This document shows, piece after piece, positions 1 to 8,328 of a stretch of DNA of 64,000 nt; position 1 is the first letter of the stretch, and each line of letters begins with the position of its first letter. The position numbers and the translations under genes were made by a program. Source of the stretch: JBLZUR01 sp048565625 (GTDB taxonomy: Bacteria; Pseudomonadota; Alphaproteobacteria; Sphingomonadales; Sphingomonadaceae); the NCBI RefSeq assembly GCF_048565625.1, contig NZ_JBLZUR010000001.1, forward strand, positions 134,141-198,140. The letters run 5' to 3'. Under the pieces are notes generated by a model. That model searched no databases, was not told where the DNA came from, and saw nothing but the letters and a program-made list of their open reading frames with translations.

Positions 1-375
1 CCACCCGCGATGCCGGGCGATGGCGACGAGATCACGCACGACCTCCTCACTCTCGTTTGACGTGACGAGGCGCCGCCCCTGGTCCCGAAAAGCTGGCTCC
101 TTGGCCTGGGCCGTCGTGAAGTAGGCCGGTTCGCCCGACCATTTGCCGGTCGACGAAAAGTAACGCTTTTGCAGAGGCTCCGGTATGTCGCCGGCGGAAA
201 CAGATCGGGGCTGAAGTCCGGCCCGATCCTTGTGTTTACTAGGGGTGTCGGGATCCTTGGGAATGTCGTCACGCGTGTCTTTCCCAGCACGGGGTGCCGA
301 CTGACCTTCACCGATTGAAATGGCATTGGCGCGCTTCTTGCTGCCCCGCGAATTCTCGGACTTCTCAGCGGACAT
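1..375 (-). CDS. LPD7-domain conjugation protein (relaxase-linked), 5' end only
   Basis: Partial gene: the ATG at 375 overlaps the end of the virD4 gene by 11 bp, the reading frame stays open, and it runs off the left edge of the window. The visible 125 residues begin with a polar, low-complexity leader and then show a stretch (LQKRYFSSTGKWSGEPAYF, then AFRDQGRRLVTSNESEEVVRDLVAIARHRGW, given here in parts) typical of the LPD7 domain found in large conjugation proteins and relaxases. Its place directly after the coupling protein gene fits a relaxase or relaxase-accessory protein acting on DNA at the origin of transfer. The catalytic part is not in the window, so the exact role is inferred. Confidence 0.7.
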   Translation of the reverse strand, partial: MSAEKSENSRGSKKRANAISIGEGQSAPRAGKDTRDDIPKDPDTPSKHKDRAGLQPRSVSAGDIPEPLQKRYFSSTGKWSGEPAYFTTAQAKEPAFRDQGRRLVTSNESEEVVRDLVAIARHRGW

Positions 376-2329
376 GGGCTGTCCTTTCCTGGATAATGGA
401 TGTGGATGGCTGCCCGACCGATGGCAAAAGTGCCCGCTCGACCATCGCCGACACGAACGCGATCGCGGCGGCCTCGTCGCCCGGGGGCGGCAGTTCGGCC
501 AGGTCGCCCAGAACCAGCATGTCATCCGTGATCTTGGCCGCACCTGCCAGCTCGGCGTCGGTCATTTCCCGCATCACAATTTCCTCCTGTATGGTCTCGC
601 CCGAGCTTGTCGCCGGCTGCTGTGGGGCGCCGCTCAGACCGGGTGTACCAGCGCCCTGCCGCGCTGAAGCCGGCGTAGGTGGGGAAAGCATTGCCGCGAT
701 TGGACGGGCGGACGGCACAGGCGGAGCAACCACCCGCCGAGTGAAGCGCGGCATCCGGTAATAGGCGATCTTGCGCCCTCGAATTGGGGGGATGCCGGCG
801 CGAAGGAGCAGGAGCTCGTTCTTCGGCAGCTGCATGAGCTCTTGCGGCAGCAGGAGCGCGCGGCGCTGATCAGATTCCGAGATGCTCCGGTTCGCCAGTA
901 GCCCGTGGATGGTACGGCTGCGGGATTTCACGTTCATCGTGAAAAAGCCGAGCCGTTCGGAAAGTTCGTTCGCGACCTTCAGCTCCTTAGGCGTGAAGAC
1001 AACCTCGAGGCCGCAATTGGCGATGATCTCGTCGGTGACATCGGGACCGTAGATTGCGCGAAGCTGGGATCGGCTCTGAATGACCGGAACCAGGCGCAGG
1101 CCATAGCCGGCGACGTAGGAGAAGCCGCTCGCAATCACCGAGGCTTTGCCGAGCCTGGCGAACTCGTCGAGCAGGACCAGGACCGGGACATTGCTAGCGC
1201 CCTCAGGAAGGTCGCGGGTGTTGAGATCCACGAGTTGCTGCAGGAACAGACTGTAGATCGGCGCGATGCGGTCGATATTGTCAGGCGACACGCCAAGGTA
1301 AATCGACATGCGCCGACGCCGCACCTCGCGCAGGTCGAAGTCGCTCTCCGAGGTGGCGGTATCCACCATGGGGTTGAGCCAGAGATTGAGCCGTGCGGTG
1401 ATGGTCTGCTTGATCCCGGAAAAGGTGTTGTCCGAGGCCGAGGTGAAATCTTGGATCGCGGACACGCAAGCTTGGCTGAGGCGCTGGCCCACCCTGCGAG
1501 CTTCCTGAAGCGCTGCGGGAAGGTCGCTCTTGGGATCCCCGCTCGTGAGGCGGCGGTATATCTCGCCGATGGTGAAGGGCAGGCCCGGGTTGGATGCGAC
1601 CAGGGCGCCGACGCCGACAAAGGCCGCTCGCGCGGCCTCCGCCCAGAAGGGATCGGATCGCTCGGGCGCGGGGAACAGCATGCCCGCGATCTTCTGCAGC
1701 TCGTTGATGACTTCGGTGTCATCAGTCCGCCTGATGTGCGCCAGGGGGTTGTACCGCGCCGTCCGCCCCTCCGCGTCGAGCGGATCGAACAGATGCACTG
1801 CTTGGCCGGCCCGTGCCCGATAGCCGGCGCTTGCGCCCCAGTTCTCCCGCTTCACGTCGAGCACGATCACCGAATCTGGCCAGGTCAGCAGATTGGGAAT
1901 GACGACGCCCACGCCCTTGCCCGCTCGCGTGGGCGCCTCGAGCAGAACATGCTCGCTCCCGCCGAATATCAGGAAACGTCCAGCCTTGCGGCCGACAACG
2001 ATGCCGGCAGCGTCGCGAAGGCCCTCCCGCCGGATCTCGCCTTCGCGCGCAAACCGGGCGGTGCCGTGCAATGCCGGCCCGCGGCGCAGAATCCCGATTG
2101 CGAGGAGCCCGACCACAACAGCGCCCGCCAGAGCCCCGCGCTTTAGCCAAAGAATAAGCAGCGGGTCCGCCCGATAGTACCACAACCATGCGGGCAAGGC
2201 CGTGATGTCGGTGTTCGGGCCGATCTGGCCCATCCCAAATAGGGCAACTGGCACGGCGATGGCGCAGCACAATAAGGTGCCGCCGGCAACGGACAGGCCG
2301 ATGATCCAGAAGTTACGCTGCACCGGCAT
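365..2329 (-). CDS. virD4: Type IV coupling protein VirD4/TraG
   Basis: Inner-membrane ATPase that delivers the relaxase-DNA complex to the mating channel. The 654-residue product has two N-terminal membrane segments (about residues 8-33 and 63-82), a Walker A motif PTRAGKGV near residue 133 and a Walker B-like LVLLDEFARLG in the C-terminal half, which is the normal layout and length for VirD4/TraG. I chose the ATG at 2329 (MPVQRNF), 17 bp inside the end of virB11, because the longer upstream extension is arginine/serine-rich shadow sequence. It is the last T4SS gene before the LPD7 gene. Identification is secure; the exact start is likely. Confidence 0.93.
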   Translation of the reverse strand: MPVQRNFWIIGLSVAGGTLLCCAIAVPVALFGMGQIGPNTDITALPAWLWYYRADPLLILWLKRGALAGAVVVGLLAIGILRRGPALHGTARFAREGEIRREGLRDAAGIVVGRKAGRFLIFGGSEHVLLEAPTRAGKGVGVVIPNLLTWPDSVIVLDVKRENWGASAGYRARAGQAVHLFDPLDAEGRTARYNPLAHIRRTDDTEVINELQKIAGMLFPAPERSDPFWAEAARAAFVGVGALVASNPGLPFTIGEIYRRLTSGDPKSDLPAALQEARRVGQRLSQACVSAIQDFTSASDNTFSGIKQTITARLNLWLNPMVDTATSESDFDLREVRRRRMSIYLGVSPDNIDRIAPIYSLFLQQLVDLNTRDLPEGASNVPVLVLLDEFARLGKASVIASGFSYVAGYGLRLVPVIQSRSQLRAIYGPDVTDEIIANCGLEVVFTPKELKVANELSERLGFFTMNVKSRSRTIHGLLANRSISESDQRRALLLPQELMQLPKNELLLLRAGIPPIRGRKIAYYRMPRFTRRVVAPPVPSARPIAAMLSPPTPASARQGAGTPGLSGAPQQPATSSGETIQEEIVMREMTDAELAGAAKITDDMLVLGDLAELPPPGDEAAAIAFVSAMVERALLPSVGQPSTSIIQERTAHVR

Positions 2330-3317
2330 CGCCCACCTTCGGGTGGAAGTAGACCTCTTCGACCTCAAAGCGACCGCCATGGCGCCGGGTCTGGACGACC
2401 ACATCGATGAGCATTCGCAAAAGTCCGCGGATATCATCGCGCGCGAGATCGCGGCCGCCCTCGGATTCCTTGACGAGCAATGTCAGCTGCTCGAAGGCGC
2501 CCGCCGCAGAGCCAGCATGGACGGTGGTGATCGACCCAGGGTGCCCCGAGTTGACGTTGCGCAGGTAGAAGAAGGCGGTGCCGTCGCGCAGCTCCTGCAG
2601 CAGGATCCGGTCCGGGCGCATGCGCAGCGCGCTCTCGAGCAGCTGCTTGGGACCGACCTTCGCACGGCCCTGCCCTTCGCCCGAATAGACCATGTGAACG
2701 ACATTGCGATGGGGCACGATGAGTTCGCGCGTGTCCTCGATCGTAAGCAGCCGCTCGTCGGGCGGGATGAGCTGGATAAGCGCTTTCGCCAAGGTCGTCT
2801 TGCCGGACCCGGTCGCCCCGCTGACCAGGATATTCTTGCGCGCGGCGACCGCGACCTTGAAAAAGGCTGGCCAGTCGCCCGCGTCGCGAAGTGCCACCAA
2901 CTCGGCGTCGGTTTCGGTAAGGTCCCGGGCGCTCGCGCGCGTCGTGTCAAAGAGGCCAGCGCGTGCGAGCTGGTCGATCGGCAGGGTTACGGTCGAGGGC
3001 TTGCGTATCGTAAAGGACGGGCAGCCGCTCGGCGTCACCGACGGGATCACGATCTGGCAGCGCTCGCCGCCTGGGAGGACGGTCGAACAGATCGGCGTCT
3101 GCCCATCGATGTCCTGGTGCGTGAAGCTTGCCGCGGCGACGGCGAGCGTTCCAAGCCACTCGCTGTCCAGTTCAGGCAACTCATGCCATCGCCACCCCTG
3201 CCGGTCCTCGATCCCCGCCTCGCCCGGGCGGTTGATGACGAGCTCGGTTACATCATCCGGCTCCAGCAACGGAAGAAGCGGTTCGAGATAATGGCGGAGG
3301 ACGGCGGTATCGCGCAT
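2313..3317 (-). CDS. virB11: T4SS traffic ATPase VirB11
   Basis: Hexameric cytoplasmic ATPase that powers pilus assembly and substrate transfer with VirB4 and VirD4. The 334-residue protein has Walker A GATGSGKTT at about residues 167-175, an Asp box (LLTIEDTREL) about 25 residues later, and a His box (GHPGSITTVHA), all diagnostic of the VirB11/GspE family. The ATG at 3317 lies 3 bp after the virB10 stop codon, and the gene overlaps virD4. Nothing unusual is seen. Confidence 0.95.
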   Translation of the reverse strand: MRDTAVLRHYLEPLLPLLEPDDVTELVINRPGEAGIEDRQGWRWHELPELDSEWLGTLAVAAASFTHQDIDGQTPICSTVLPGGERCQIVIPSVTPSGCPSFTIRKPSTVTLPIDQLARAGLFDTTRASARDLTETDAELVALRDAGDWPAFFKVAVAARKNILVSGATGSGKTTLAKALIQLIPPDERLLTIEDTRELIVPHRNVVHMVYSGEGQGRAKVGPKQLLESALRMRPDRILLQELRDGTAFFYLRNVNSGHPGSITTVHAGSAAGAFEQLTLLVKESEGGRDLARDDIRGLLRMLIDVVVQTRRHGGRFEVEEVYFHPKVGDAGAA

Positions 3318-3320
3318 GGC

Positions 3321-4538
3321 TTACCGCCGCAGCTCCAGATTGTAGACATCGGCGAAGTTGAAGTCCTTGGCGACGAAGATACCGACCTCCTCGCCCTGGT
3401 TCTTTTTCAGCACCGGCCGGATGTTGATGTTGTTCTGGAGCGCGATCGCGGCCCCTTCGCTCGGCGCACGCGTGACATTGTTGAAATTGCCGTTGCCGCT
3501 CGATGCGGCCTGCCCGGCAATATAGGCGGCGTCATCGACGAGCGAGAGTAGGAGCGCGCCGCCGAACCGTGCCCAGAAGAAGCTGTCGACCGCTCCGGCG
3601 AGCCCGGCGCGGCCGAGCGCGTCTGACCCAGGCGAGGCAAGGTCGATGCGGACGCCTTGTGGCGTCACCGCCCGGGTCCAAAGCACAAAGAGGCGGTTCT
3701 GCCCCTGTTGGATGCCCCCGCGATACTCGCCGAGTACGCGCGTGCCCTTTTCCATGAGCACGACCCGGCCATTCTCGGAATACACGTCCCGTGGAATCAG
3801 GCAGGACGTGTATCCAGGCTGTGCGGAATTGATGGCCGTCTGAAGGGTGCAGGGAATCAATGTCCCCGCAGTGATCAGAAAATTGCGATTGGGGAGCATC
3901 GAGGCTCGCGCTTCGCCTACGGCTGAGCTTTGTCGCAGCAAGTCCAGCGCATTGGGCGCACCGCCCTCCGTACTCCCTGGCGTTCCTGAATTTTCGGTCG
4001 GTTGCGCGCTCGAGGCCGCCGCCGGGCCTTGCGAGGTCTCTCCACCGAGATCGCGCCCGCCATAGGCGATGAGTGTCGACCGTCGCGCCTGGTCGGCCAG
4101 GTTCGGCCGGGCGCCTGACGGGCCGGGCGCTGCACCGGGCTGCATGGCAGGGACGATCTGACCGTCGGGGCCAGGAACCCCGGCTGCGGGATTGAGCACC
4201 GGTGCGTTGGGATCGTTCCCGCCTGCGCCGAGCGGTCTCGGCTGCGGCGCGACCGCCGCGTAATCGACGGTTTCCCGGGCCACGATATCGCGCCGCTCTT
4301 GGGCCGCCCCGCCCGGTGCAGTGAGGTCACGATTGGAGGCCTGTTGGCTCGTTCCGGAATTAACCCACAGGATGCCGAGTACCATCGCCGTGCCGGCAAA
4401 GATGAGGGCGGTATTACGCTTGGAAGGCGTCATCCCCCCGATCGGCTCGATACCGCGCTCGTGCAGGATCTCGTCTTTTTCTGGCGTGAGATCGGCGCTC
4501 GGCAGAGGGCGCGAAACGGAGGATGGATCTTCAACCAT
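3321..4538 (-). CDS. virB10: T4SS core-complex protein VirB10
   Basis: Bridges the inner and outer membranes in the T4SS core. The 405-residue protein has a short cytoplasmic head, one membrane segment near residues 45-60 (ALIFAGTAMVLGILWV), a proline/glycine/alanine-rich linker to about residue 200, and a C-terminal TrbI/VirB10 beta-barrel domain containing LITAGTLIPCTLQTAINS and the GLAGAVDSFFW-type antenna region. The start has a clear purine-rich ribosome site (AGGAATGAG) in front. It lies between virB9 and virB11 with gaps of only 3 bp. Confidence 0.93.
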   Translation of the reverse strand: MVEDPSSVSRPLPSADLTPEKDEILHERGIEPIGGMTPSKRNTALIFAGTAMVLGILWVNSGTSQQASNRDLTAPGGAAQERRDIVARETVDYAAVAPQPRPLGAGGNDPNAPVLNPAAGVPGPDGQIVPAMQPGAAPGPSGARPNLADQARRSTLIAYGGRDLGGETSQGPAAASSAQPTENSGTPGSTEGGAPNALDLLRQSSAVGEARASMLPNRNFLITAGTLIPCTLQTAINSAQPGYTSCLIPRDVYSENGRVVLMEKGTRVLGEYRGGIQQGQNRLFVLWTRAVTPQGVRIDLASPGSDALGRAGLAGAVDSFFWARFGGALLLSLVDDAAYIAGQAASSGNGNFNNVTRAPSEGAAIALQNNINIRPVLKKNQGEEVGIFVAKDFNFADVYNLELRR

Positions 4539-4541
4539 GGC

Positions 4542-5399
4542 TCATTCCTGCGGATGTGTGATGGTGCGCTCGACATGGGGCGACCCGGTGTTCGTCCCAT
4601 GATCGACCCCATAGGGTTCTGGCGCCTGATTATAGATGCACAGCACCTCGCCGCCCCGCCGAAGGCGCAGCTGACGCGCCACCAGATGGACGACGACGAA
4701 TTCGTCACGGACGTCGAAGGGAACCAGCGTCTCAGACCCGTCTGGTCGCACCAGATATATAGCCGGCACCTCGCGGTTCGCTGGGAAACGCAACACCGTG
4801 AACTGCCCGTTATCGGAGACCTCCGACGGCTGAAGCTCGCTGGAGCCCTGCACCTTGTAGTTCATGTTGCGAGGCCCTTCGACGACCCCATGATCGAGAG
4901 CGCCGCGAACGGCCCGGCTCTCCAGGGCAGCCGCCTGCATGGCAATCTGCGCGGCCCTGAGACGCGCGGCGCGGTCTGCATCGTCCCTGGGATATCGGAA
5001 CCGCACCTGAAAATAGGCTTGGCCGTTGCGGCCCGTGATCGGACCGCTGCGAGCGGTCAACTCGAACGCATAGCTGCGCAATTCGCCTCCGCGCGACGTG
5101 GTGACGATGAGATTGGTCGGTCCGGCACGCTCACGCGGCTTGAGGAACAGGATGTGCCCGGCGACGGCGACCTCCCAAGATACGGTGTCGCCCAGCGCGA
5201 CGTGCTGGATCGTCTCATCGTCGCTCAGGACAATCTGTGTTGCGGTCCGGAACGTGCCGACGATCCGATAGACCTCGGTCTCTTCATATTCGACGAACTT
5301 GACGCGCGGGTCGGACGGACCACCTCGCGGAACTTCGACCGCGTGCGCCGCCGTTACAGGCACCAGCGCGCAAATGATGGCGGCGGAGAGCGCCCTCAT
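4542..5399 (-). CDS. virB9: T4SS outer-membrane core protein VirB9
   Basis: Periplasmic/outer-membrane ring component that binds VirB7 and VirB10. The 285-residue product begins with a Sec signal peptide (MRALSAAIICALVPVTAAHA) followed by the VirB9/CagX pattern: ALGDTVSWEVAVAG, ILFLKPRERAGPTNLIV and the C-terminal LRFPANREVPAIYLV. The ATG at 5399 overlaps the virB8 stop as ATGA. The longer open frame upstream lies inside virB8 and is rejected. Confidence 0.93.
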   Translation of the reverse strand: MRALSAAIICALVPVTAAHAVEVPRGGPSDPRVKFVEYEETEVYRIVGTFRTATQIVLSDDETIQHVALGDTVSWEVAVAGHILFLKPRERAGPTNLIVTTSRGGELRSYAFELTARSGPITGRNGQAYFQVRFRYPRDDADRAARLRAAQIAMQAAALESRAVRGALDHGVVEGPRNMNYKVQGSSELQPSEVSDNGQFTVLRFPANREVPAIYLVRPDGSETLVPFDVRDEFVVVHLVARQLRLRRGGEVLCIYNQAPEPYGVDHGTNTGSPHVERTITHPQE

Positions 5400-6094
5400 C
5401 GGATCACCTCCGGATCGGCACGATAGTTTTCGACCTGGAATCCCAGCGGGTTCCGGTAGCGATCGCCTTCCGCCATGGGCGCGTTGGCGTAGGCGAACGT
5501 GATCGTGGCGATCCAATCGCTGTTCTGGATGTCGGTCTCGGTCTGGACTGTCCGCGTGAACCGGACATTGGCGACGCGATCGTTGATGAAGGCGATGTTG
5601 CGCACGCGCGCCTGCACAACTGCGTTCTTGCCCCAGACATTTTGGGGACTGGCACCATTGTTGCTACTGTAGAAGCGCGCCCAGCGCTGCTGTTCGGTCG
5701 GCTGCGAGAGGATCGTCACGAACCGAAAATTTTCTTCGGCCGCTGCCGGGATCCAGCTTTCGCGGGTTCTCACATACTGGGCGAGGAAGTATTTGGTGAC
5801 CGCCTCATCGTAGCGCATCGGCCGCTGCGTGAGCGCGGTCTGGACATCCACCGCGCCGGTGGTCTGGTTGACGCGAATAACATAGGGCACGACAGTCTTG
5901 AGAGGCGTCAGAGCCGCAACTGCGAAGATCGAGGCCGCGGCCAGGAGTGAGGCGATGGCCGCGATGCTCCAAGCGATGCGGGTCGAGCGCAGCGCGTTCC
6001 GGATCCTGTCCTGATCCCAGCTTCGTGCGTCCCGGAAATAGCGCTGCAGCCCCGATGCCGGCACCGCCTCCGAGCGGTCATCAGCAGCTCGCAT
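5396..6094 (-). CDS. virB8: T4SS inner-membrane assembly factor VirB8
   Basis: Bitopic inner-membrane protein that nucleates the T4SS. The 232-residue product has a cytoplasmic N-terminus, one membrane helix at about residues 40-62 (AWSIAAIASLLAAASIFAVAA), the motif LKTVVPYVIRVNQTTG and an NTF2-like periplasmic domain ending in NPLGFQVENYRADPEVI, which is a hallmark of VirB8. The ATG at 6094 overlaps the preceding lipoprotein gene by 14 bp. Length matches the family. Confidence 0.93.
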   Translation of the reverse strand: MRAADDRSEAVPASGLQRYFRDARSWDQDRIRNALRSTRIAWSIAAIASLLAAASIFAVAALTPLKTVVPYVIRVNQTTGAVDVQTALTQRPMRYDEAVTKYFLAQYVRTRESWIPAAAEENFRFVTILSQPTEQQRWARFYSSNNGASPQNVWGKNAVVQARVRNIAFINDRVANVRFTRTVQTETDIQNSDWIATITFAYANAPMAEGDRYRNPLGFQVENYRADPEVIR

Positions 6095-6419
6095 AATGCG
6101 GTCCCCTTGGTGCGAACGATACTTTGTCTCCGGAAGATGACGCGGAAGGCACGGCGGGCGGTGGGGGTGGATCGCCGTCTCTTGGATGCGATAGCGGCGG
6201 TATGGGCGGCGCAGCTCTCGGCGCCGTGGTCGCAGGCACAGGTGAGCCCGGTAAGACGCTTCCATAGATGTTCACGTCGCGCAGGTGATGGCCATTGCAA
6301 ACCGCGAGCTTCTTTGGACCGGATGCACAGCCGACGACGCCGAGCGCAGCCAGAACAACGCCCAGGCAGGTGACGCTACGGCGGAAGCTAGGCGCGAATA
6401 TTGGTGAAGAAAAAGCCAT
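6081..6419 (-). CDS. Small T4SS lipoprotein, VirB7-like by position
   Basis: A 112-residue protein with a lipoprotein signal (hydrophobic stretch CLGVVLAALGVVGC, lipobox VVGC at about residues 28-31), then a short Cys-containing part (AVCNGHHLRDVNIYGSVLPG) and a proline-rich tail. VirB7 proteins are short outer-membrane lipoproteins encoded between virB6 and virB8, and this gene sits exactly there, overlapping virB8 by 14 bp. It is longer than classical VirB7, so the name rests on position and the lipobox rather than sequence similarity. Confidence 0.65.
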   Translation of the reverse strand: MAFSSPIFAPSFRRSVTCLGVVLAALGVVGCASGPKKLAVCNGHHLRDVNIYGSVLPGSPVPATTAPRAAPPIPPLSHPRDGDPPPPPAVPSASSSGDKVSFAPRGPHYASC

Positions 6420-6430
6420 GAGATGCCTCG

Positions 6431-7375
6431 CTACGCCGCTTCGATGGTGCCGCCGCGGTGAGCGGCGCGCTCCAAGTTGCGGCTGTTGCGCATGACGCGA
6501 CGCTGTCGGAAGGGAGATGCCATCGTGCCCCAGGCCGTTCCGGCGAAGGCACCCACGCCGGCAGCGGCTCCCCCGGCTATTCCCGTTGCAATGGCTGGAG
6601 CCTGGAAGAAGAAGATCGTGCCCAAAAATATGTACGCTGCAAACAGGACAGCACCGAAAGCCGTATCCACGACGCCTTCAGATGCTGCTGTTGCAGCCGC
6701 TCCGAGGTCTGTGATCAGGGTCGTGATGGCTATGATTACAGCAAGGAGAACGATATAGTTGAATACTTGCCCCAGCCAGCCGTGGAAAAAACGCCTCGTT
6801 GGCTCGAAGAGAGCTAGAGCGATGAAGATGGGGCCAAGTGCGATAATGATCGCCAACGCAACTTTGGCAAATATAGTAATAGCAAATCCAACCGCTGCCG
6901 AGAGCCCAGCTAATGCCTTCAGCCCCAGGCTCAGCGCATAGAGGACCAGTTTATATGGGTTAATGTCGCTGTACGTTGCGGCTTCAGTCTCTATCCGTGC
7001 AACTATAGCATCACTTTGAGTGTAATAGTCGTCGAAGGCCTCTCCTACTGTGTCGATCGTCTTACCGGCGAGAGCTTGGGAGATCGCATCGGGCATTCCG
7101 TGGAAGAGCGGCGTCGTGATCCAATCGGAATAGGCGACCGTCGTCGCAGCAACATACAGCAGACAGAGCTTCACCATCCGATAGAATAGCTCACCCCATG
7201 GTTCGCTGATGATGCCCCGCATCACCATGTAGCCGAACAGGGCGATGTAGATAACCAGCCCGACAGCGAGCGGACCACGGACAACCTCTACGACGTTTTG
7301 GAGACGCTCGTTGAGGAAAAGATCAAGCTTCCCATCAACGTTCGCGTAAAGTGAATTGAACATGTCCGTGGCCAT
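6431..7375 (-). CDS. virB6: T4SS polytopic channel protein VirB6/TrbL
   Basis: Inner-membrane channel component. The 314-residue product has five or six membrane helices (for example VGLVIYIALFGYMVM, AIIIALGPIFIALALF, AVLFAAYIFLGTIFFF) and a glycine/alanine-rich C-terminal segment with a basic tail, as usual for TrbL/VirB6. I place the start at the ATG at 7375, which has GGAG seven bases upstream, rather than the TTG four codons earlier. Local base composition is slightly AT-richer than its neighbours, which is common for virB6. Confidence 0.9.
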   Translation of the reverse strand: MATDMFNSLYANVDGKLDLFLNERLQNVVEVVRGPLAVGLVIYIALFGYMVMRGIISEPWGELFYRMVKLCLLYVAATTVAYSDWITTPLFHGMPDAISQALAGKTIDTVGEAFDDYYTQSDAIVARIETEAATYSDINPYKLVLYALSLGLKALAGLSAAVGFAITIFAKVALAIIIALGPIFIALALFEPTRRFFHGWLGQVFNYIVLLAVIIAITTLITDLGAAATAASEGVVDTAFGAVLFAAYIFLGTIFFFQAPAIATGIAGGAAAGVGAFAGTAWGTMASPFRQRRVMRNSRNLERAAHRGGTIEAA

Positions 7376-7396
7376 GCGAAGCTCCAAGGCGCTGGA

Positions 7397-7615
7397 TTAT
7401 TTCGAAAGCGACCGCATCTTGTTGTCGAGAATCCGGAGGCTTTCAGCGTTGGAACACTCCTGTTCGTTGGGATGTGATCCGTCGGCACAGGCCTTGACGA
7501 GTCCTCTGAGCTCTTCCGGGTGAGAGGTTAGATAGTCCTTCCCGCGCGGTGCCCGCTCGCATCCTGCGAGCATTCCCGCTGCGGCAAACCCAAGCAGCAA
7601 AGCTCTCGCGGTCAT
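7397..7615 (-). CDS. eexN: EexN-like entry-exclusion lipoprotein
   Basis: A 72-residue lipoprotein with signal and lipobox (LAGC at about residues 16-19) followed by DYLTSHPEELRGLVKAC and a second Cys (ECSNAES). This HPEEL...C...C pattern and the position between virB5 and virB6 match the EexN family, which sits in the envelope and reduces redundant uptake of the same element. Its ATG overlaps the virB5 stop (ATGA), so it is translated with the T4SS operon. Function is inferred from family and position. Confidence 0.75.
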   Translation of the reverse strand: MTARALLLGFAAAGMLAGCERAPRGKDYLTSHPEELRGLVKACADGSHPNEQECSNAESLRILDNKMRSLSK

Positions 7616-8325
7616 TGCGACAAGCTTTCTAGCTTCGTCGCCAGTATCGCTTCGCTTTCGCGCTGTGATCGCAACTGGACGTCTGCTTCTTGCCGCATTC
7701 GCAGCGCCTGCAATTGCAAGGCGTCGTTCTGGATATGGGCATTCTCGACCCCTACCCTCGCCTGGATATCCATGACCTGCTTGGCGTCCGAAGCCGTATC
7801 CAGCGAGGTTCTCAGTTCTTCGAGCCCGGCGGTACGCTGGGCCGACACGCCATAGGCCGCCTCCGCGATCGCGGCATCGCGCGCTGCGAGGTCGCCGTTC
7901 CGCAAGAGGTTGTCGCGGGAAGCGCGCTCATACGCCGACGCACCTGGTCGCAATTCCGGCAAAGCGATACGGTTGGCGTCCCGGATACGGGTCGCGGAGC
8001 TCCCGAGCGAGCCCAGGCTGGCATTGTCCGACGACATCAGCCGGCTGATGTCACGGGCCTCCCGCGGCAGAAGGTGGCGCATGGCATCGGTGGAAAGAGA
8101 TGATGCGATGCCGTTGACGTCGGTGACCTGGTTGAAGCTGCCATAGAGCTGCTTCGCTTCTGCGATCTGCTCCTTCCCCTGATCGATCATCGACAGGGTG
8201 TTCTTCACCGTGGCCAGCGCCTGCAGATAGCCGGAGCTGTCGTAGACGGGGATACCTTGCGCGACTGCAGGCCCCGCCATTCCAAGGGCGATGGCGCCAA
8301 GTGCTGCGTATATGCCCTTACCCAT
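7612..8325 (-). CDS. virB5: T4SS minor pilin VirB5
   Basis: Pilus-tip component. The 237-residue protein has a signal peptide ending ...GMAGPAVAQ, then QGIPVYDSSGYLQALATVKN, a pattern typical of VirB5/TraC, and long alpha-helical segments to the C-terminus. The gene starts 3 bp after the virB4 stop. No internal anomalies are seen. Confidence 0.9.
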   Translation of the reverse strand: MGKGIYAALGAIALGMAGPAVAQGIPVYDSSGYLQALATVKNTLSMIDQGKEQIAEAKQLYGSFNQVTDVNGIASSLSTDAMRHLLPREARDISRLMSSDNASLGSLGSSATRIRDANRIALPELRPGASAYERASRDNLLRNGDLAARDAAIAEAAYGVSAQRTAGLEELRTSLDTASDAKQVMDIQARVGVENAHIQNDALQLQALRMRQEADVQLRSQRESEAILATKLESLSQ

Positions 8326-8328
8326 AGC

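Noticed and set aside
905..2146. Long plus-strand open frame opposite virD4
   Set aside because: It is the antisense shadow of a high-GC gene with clear VirD4 motifs; composition is arginine/glycine-rich and no domain is seen.
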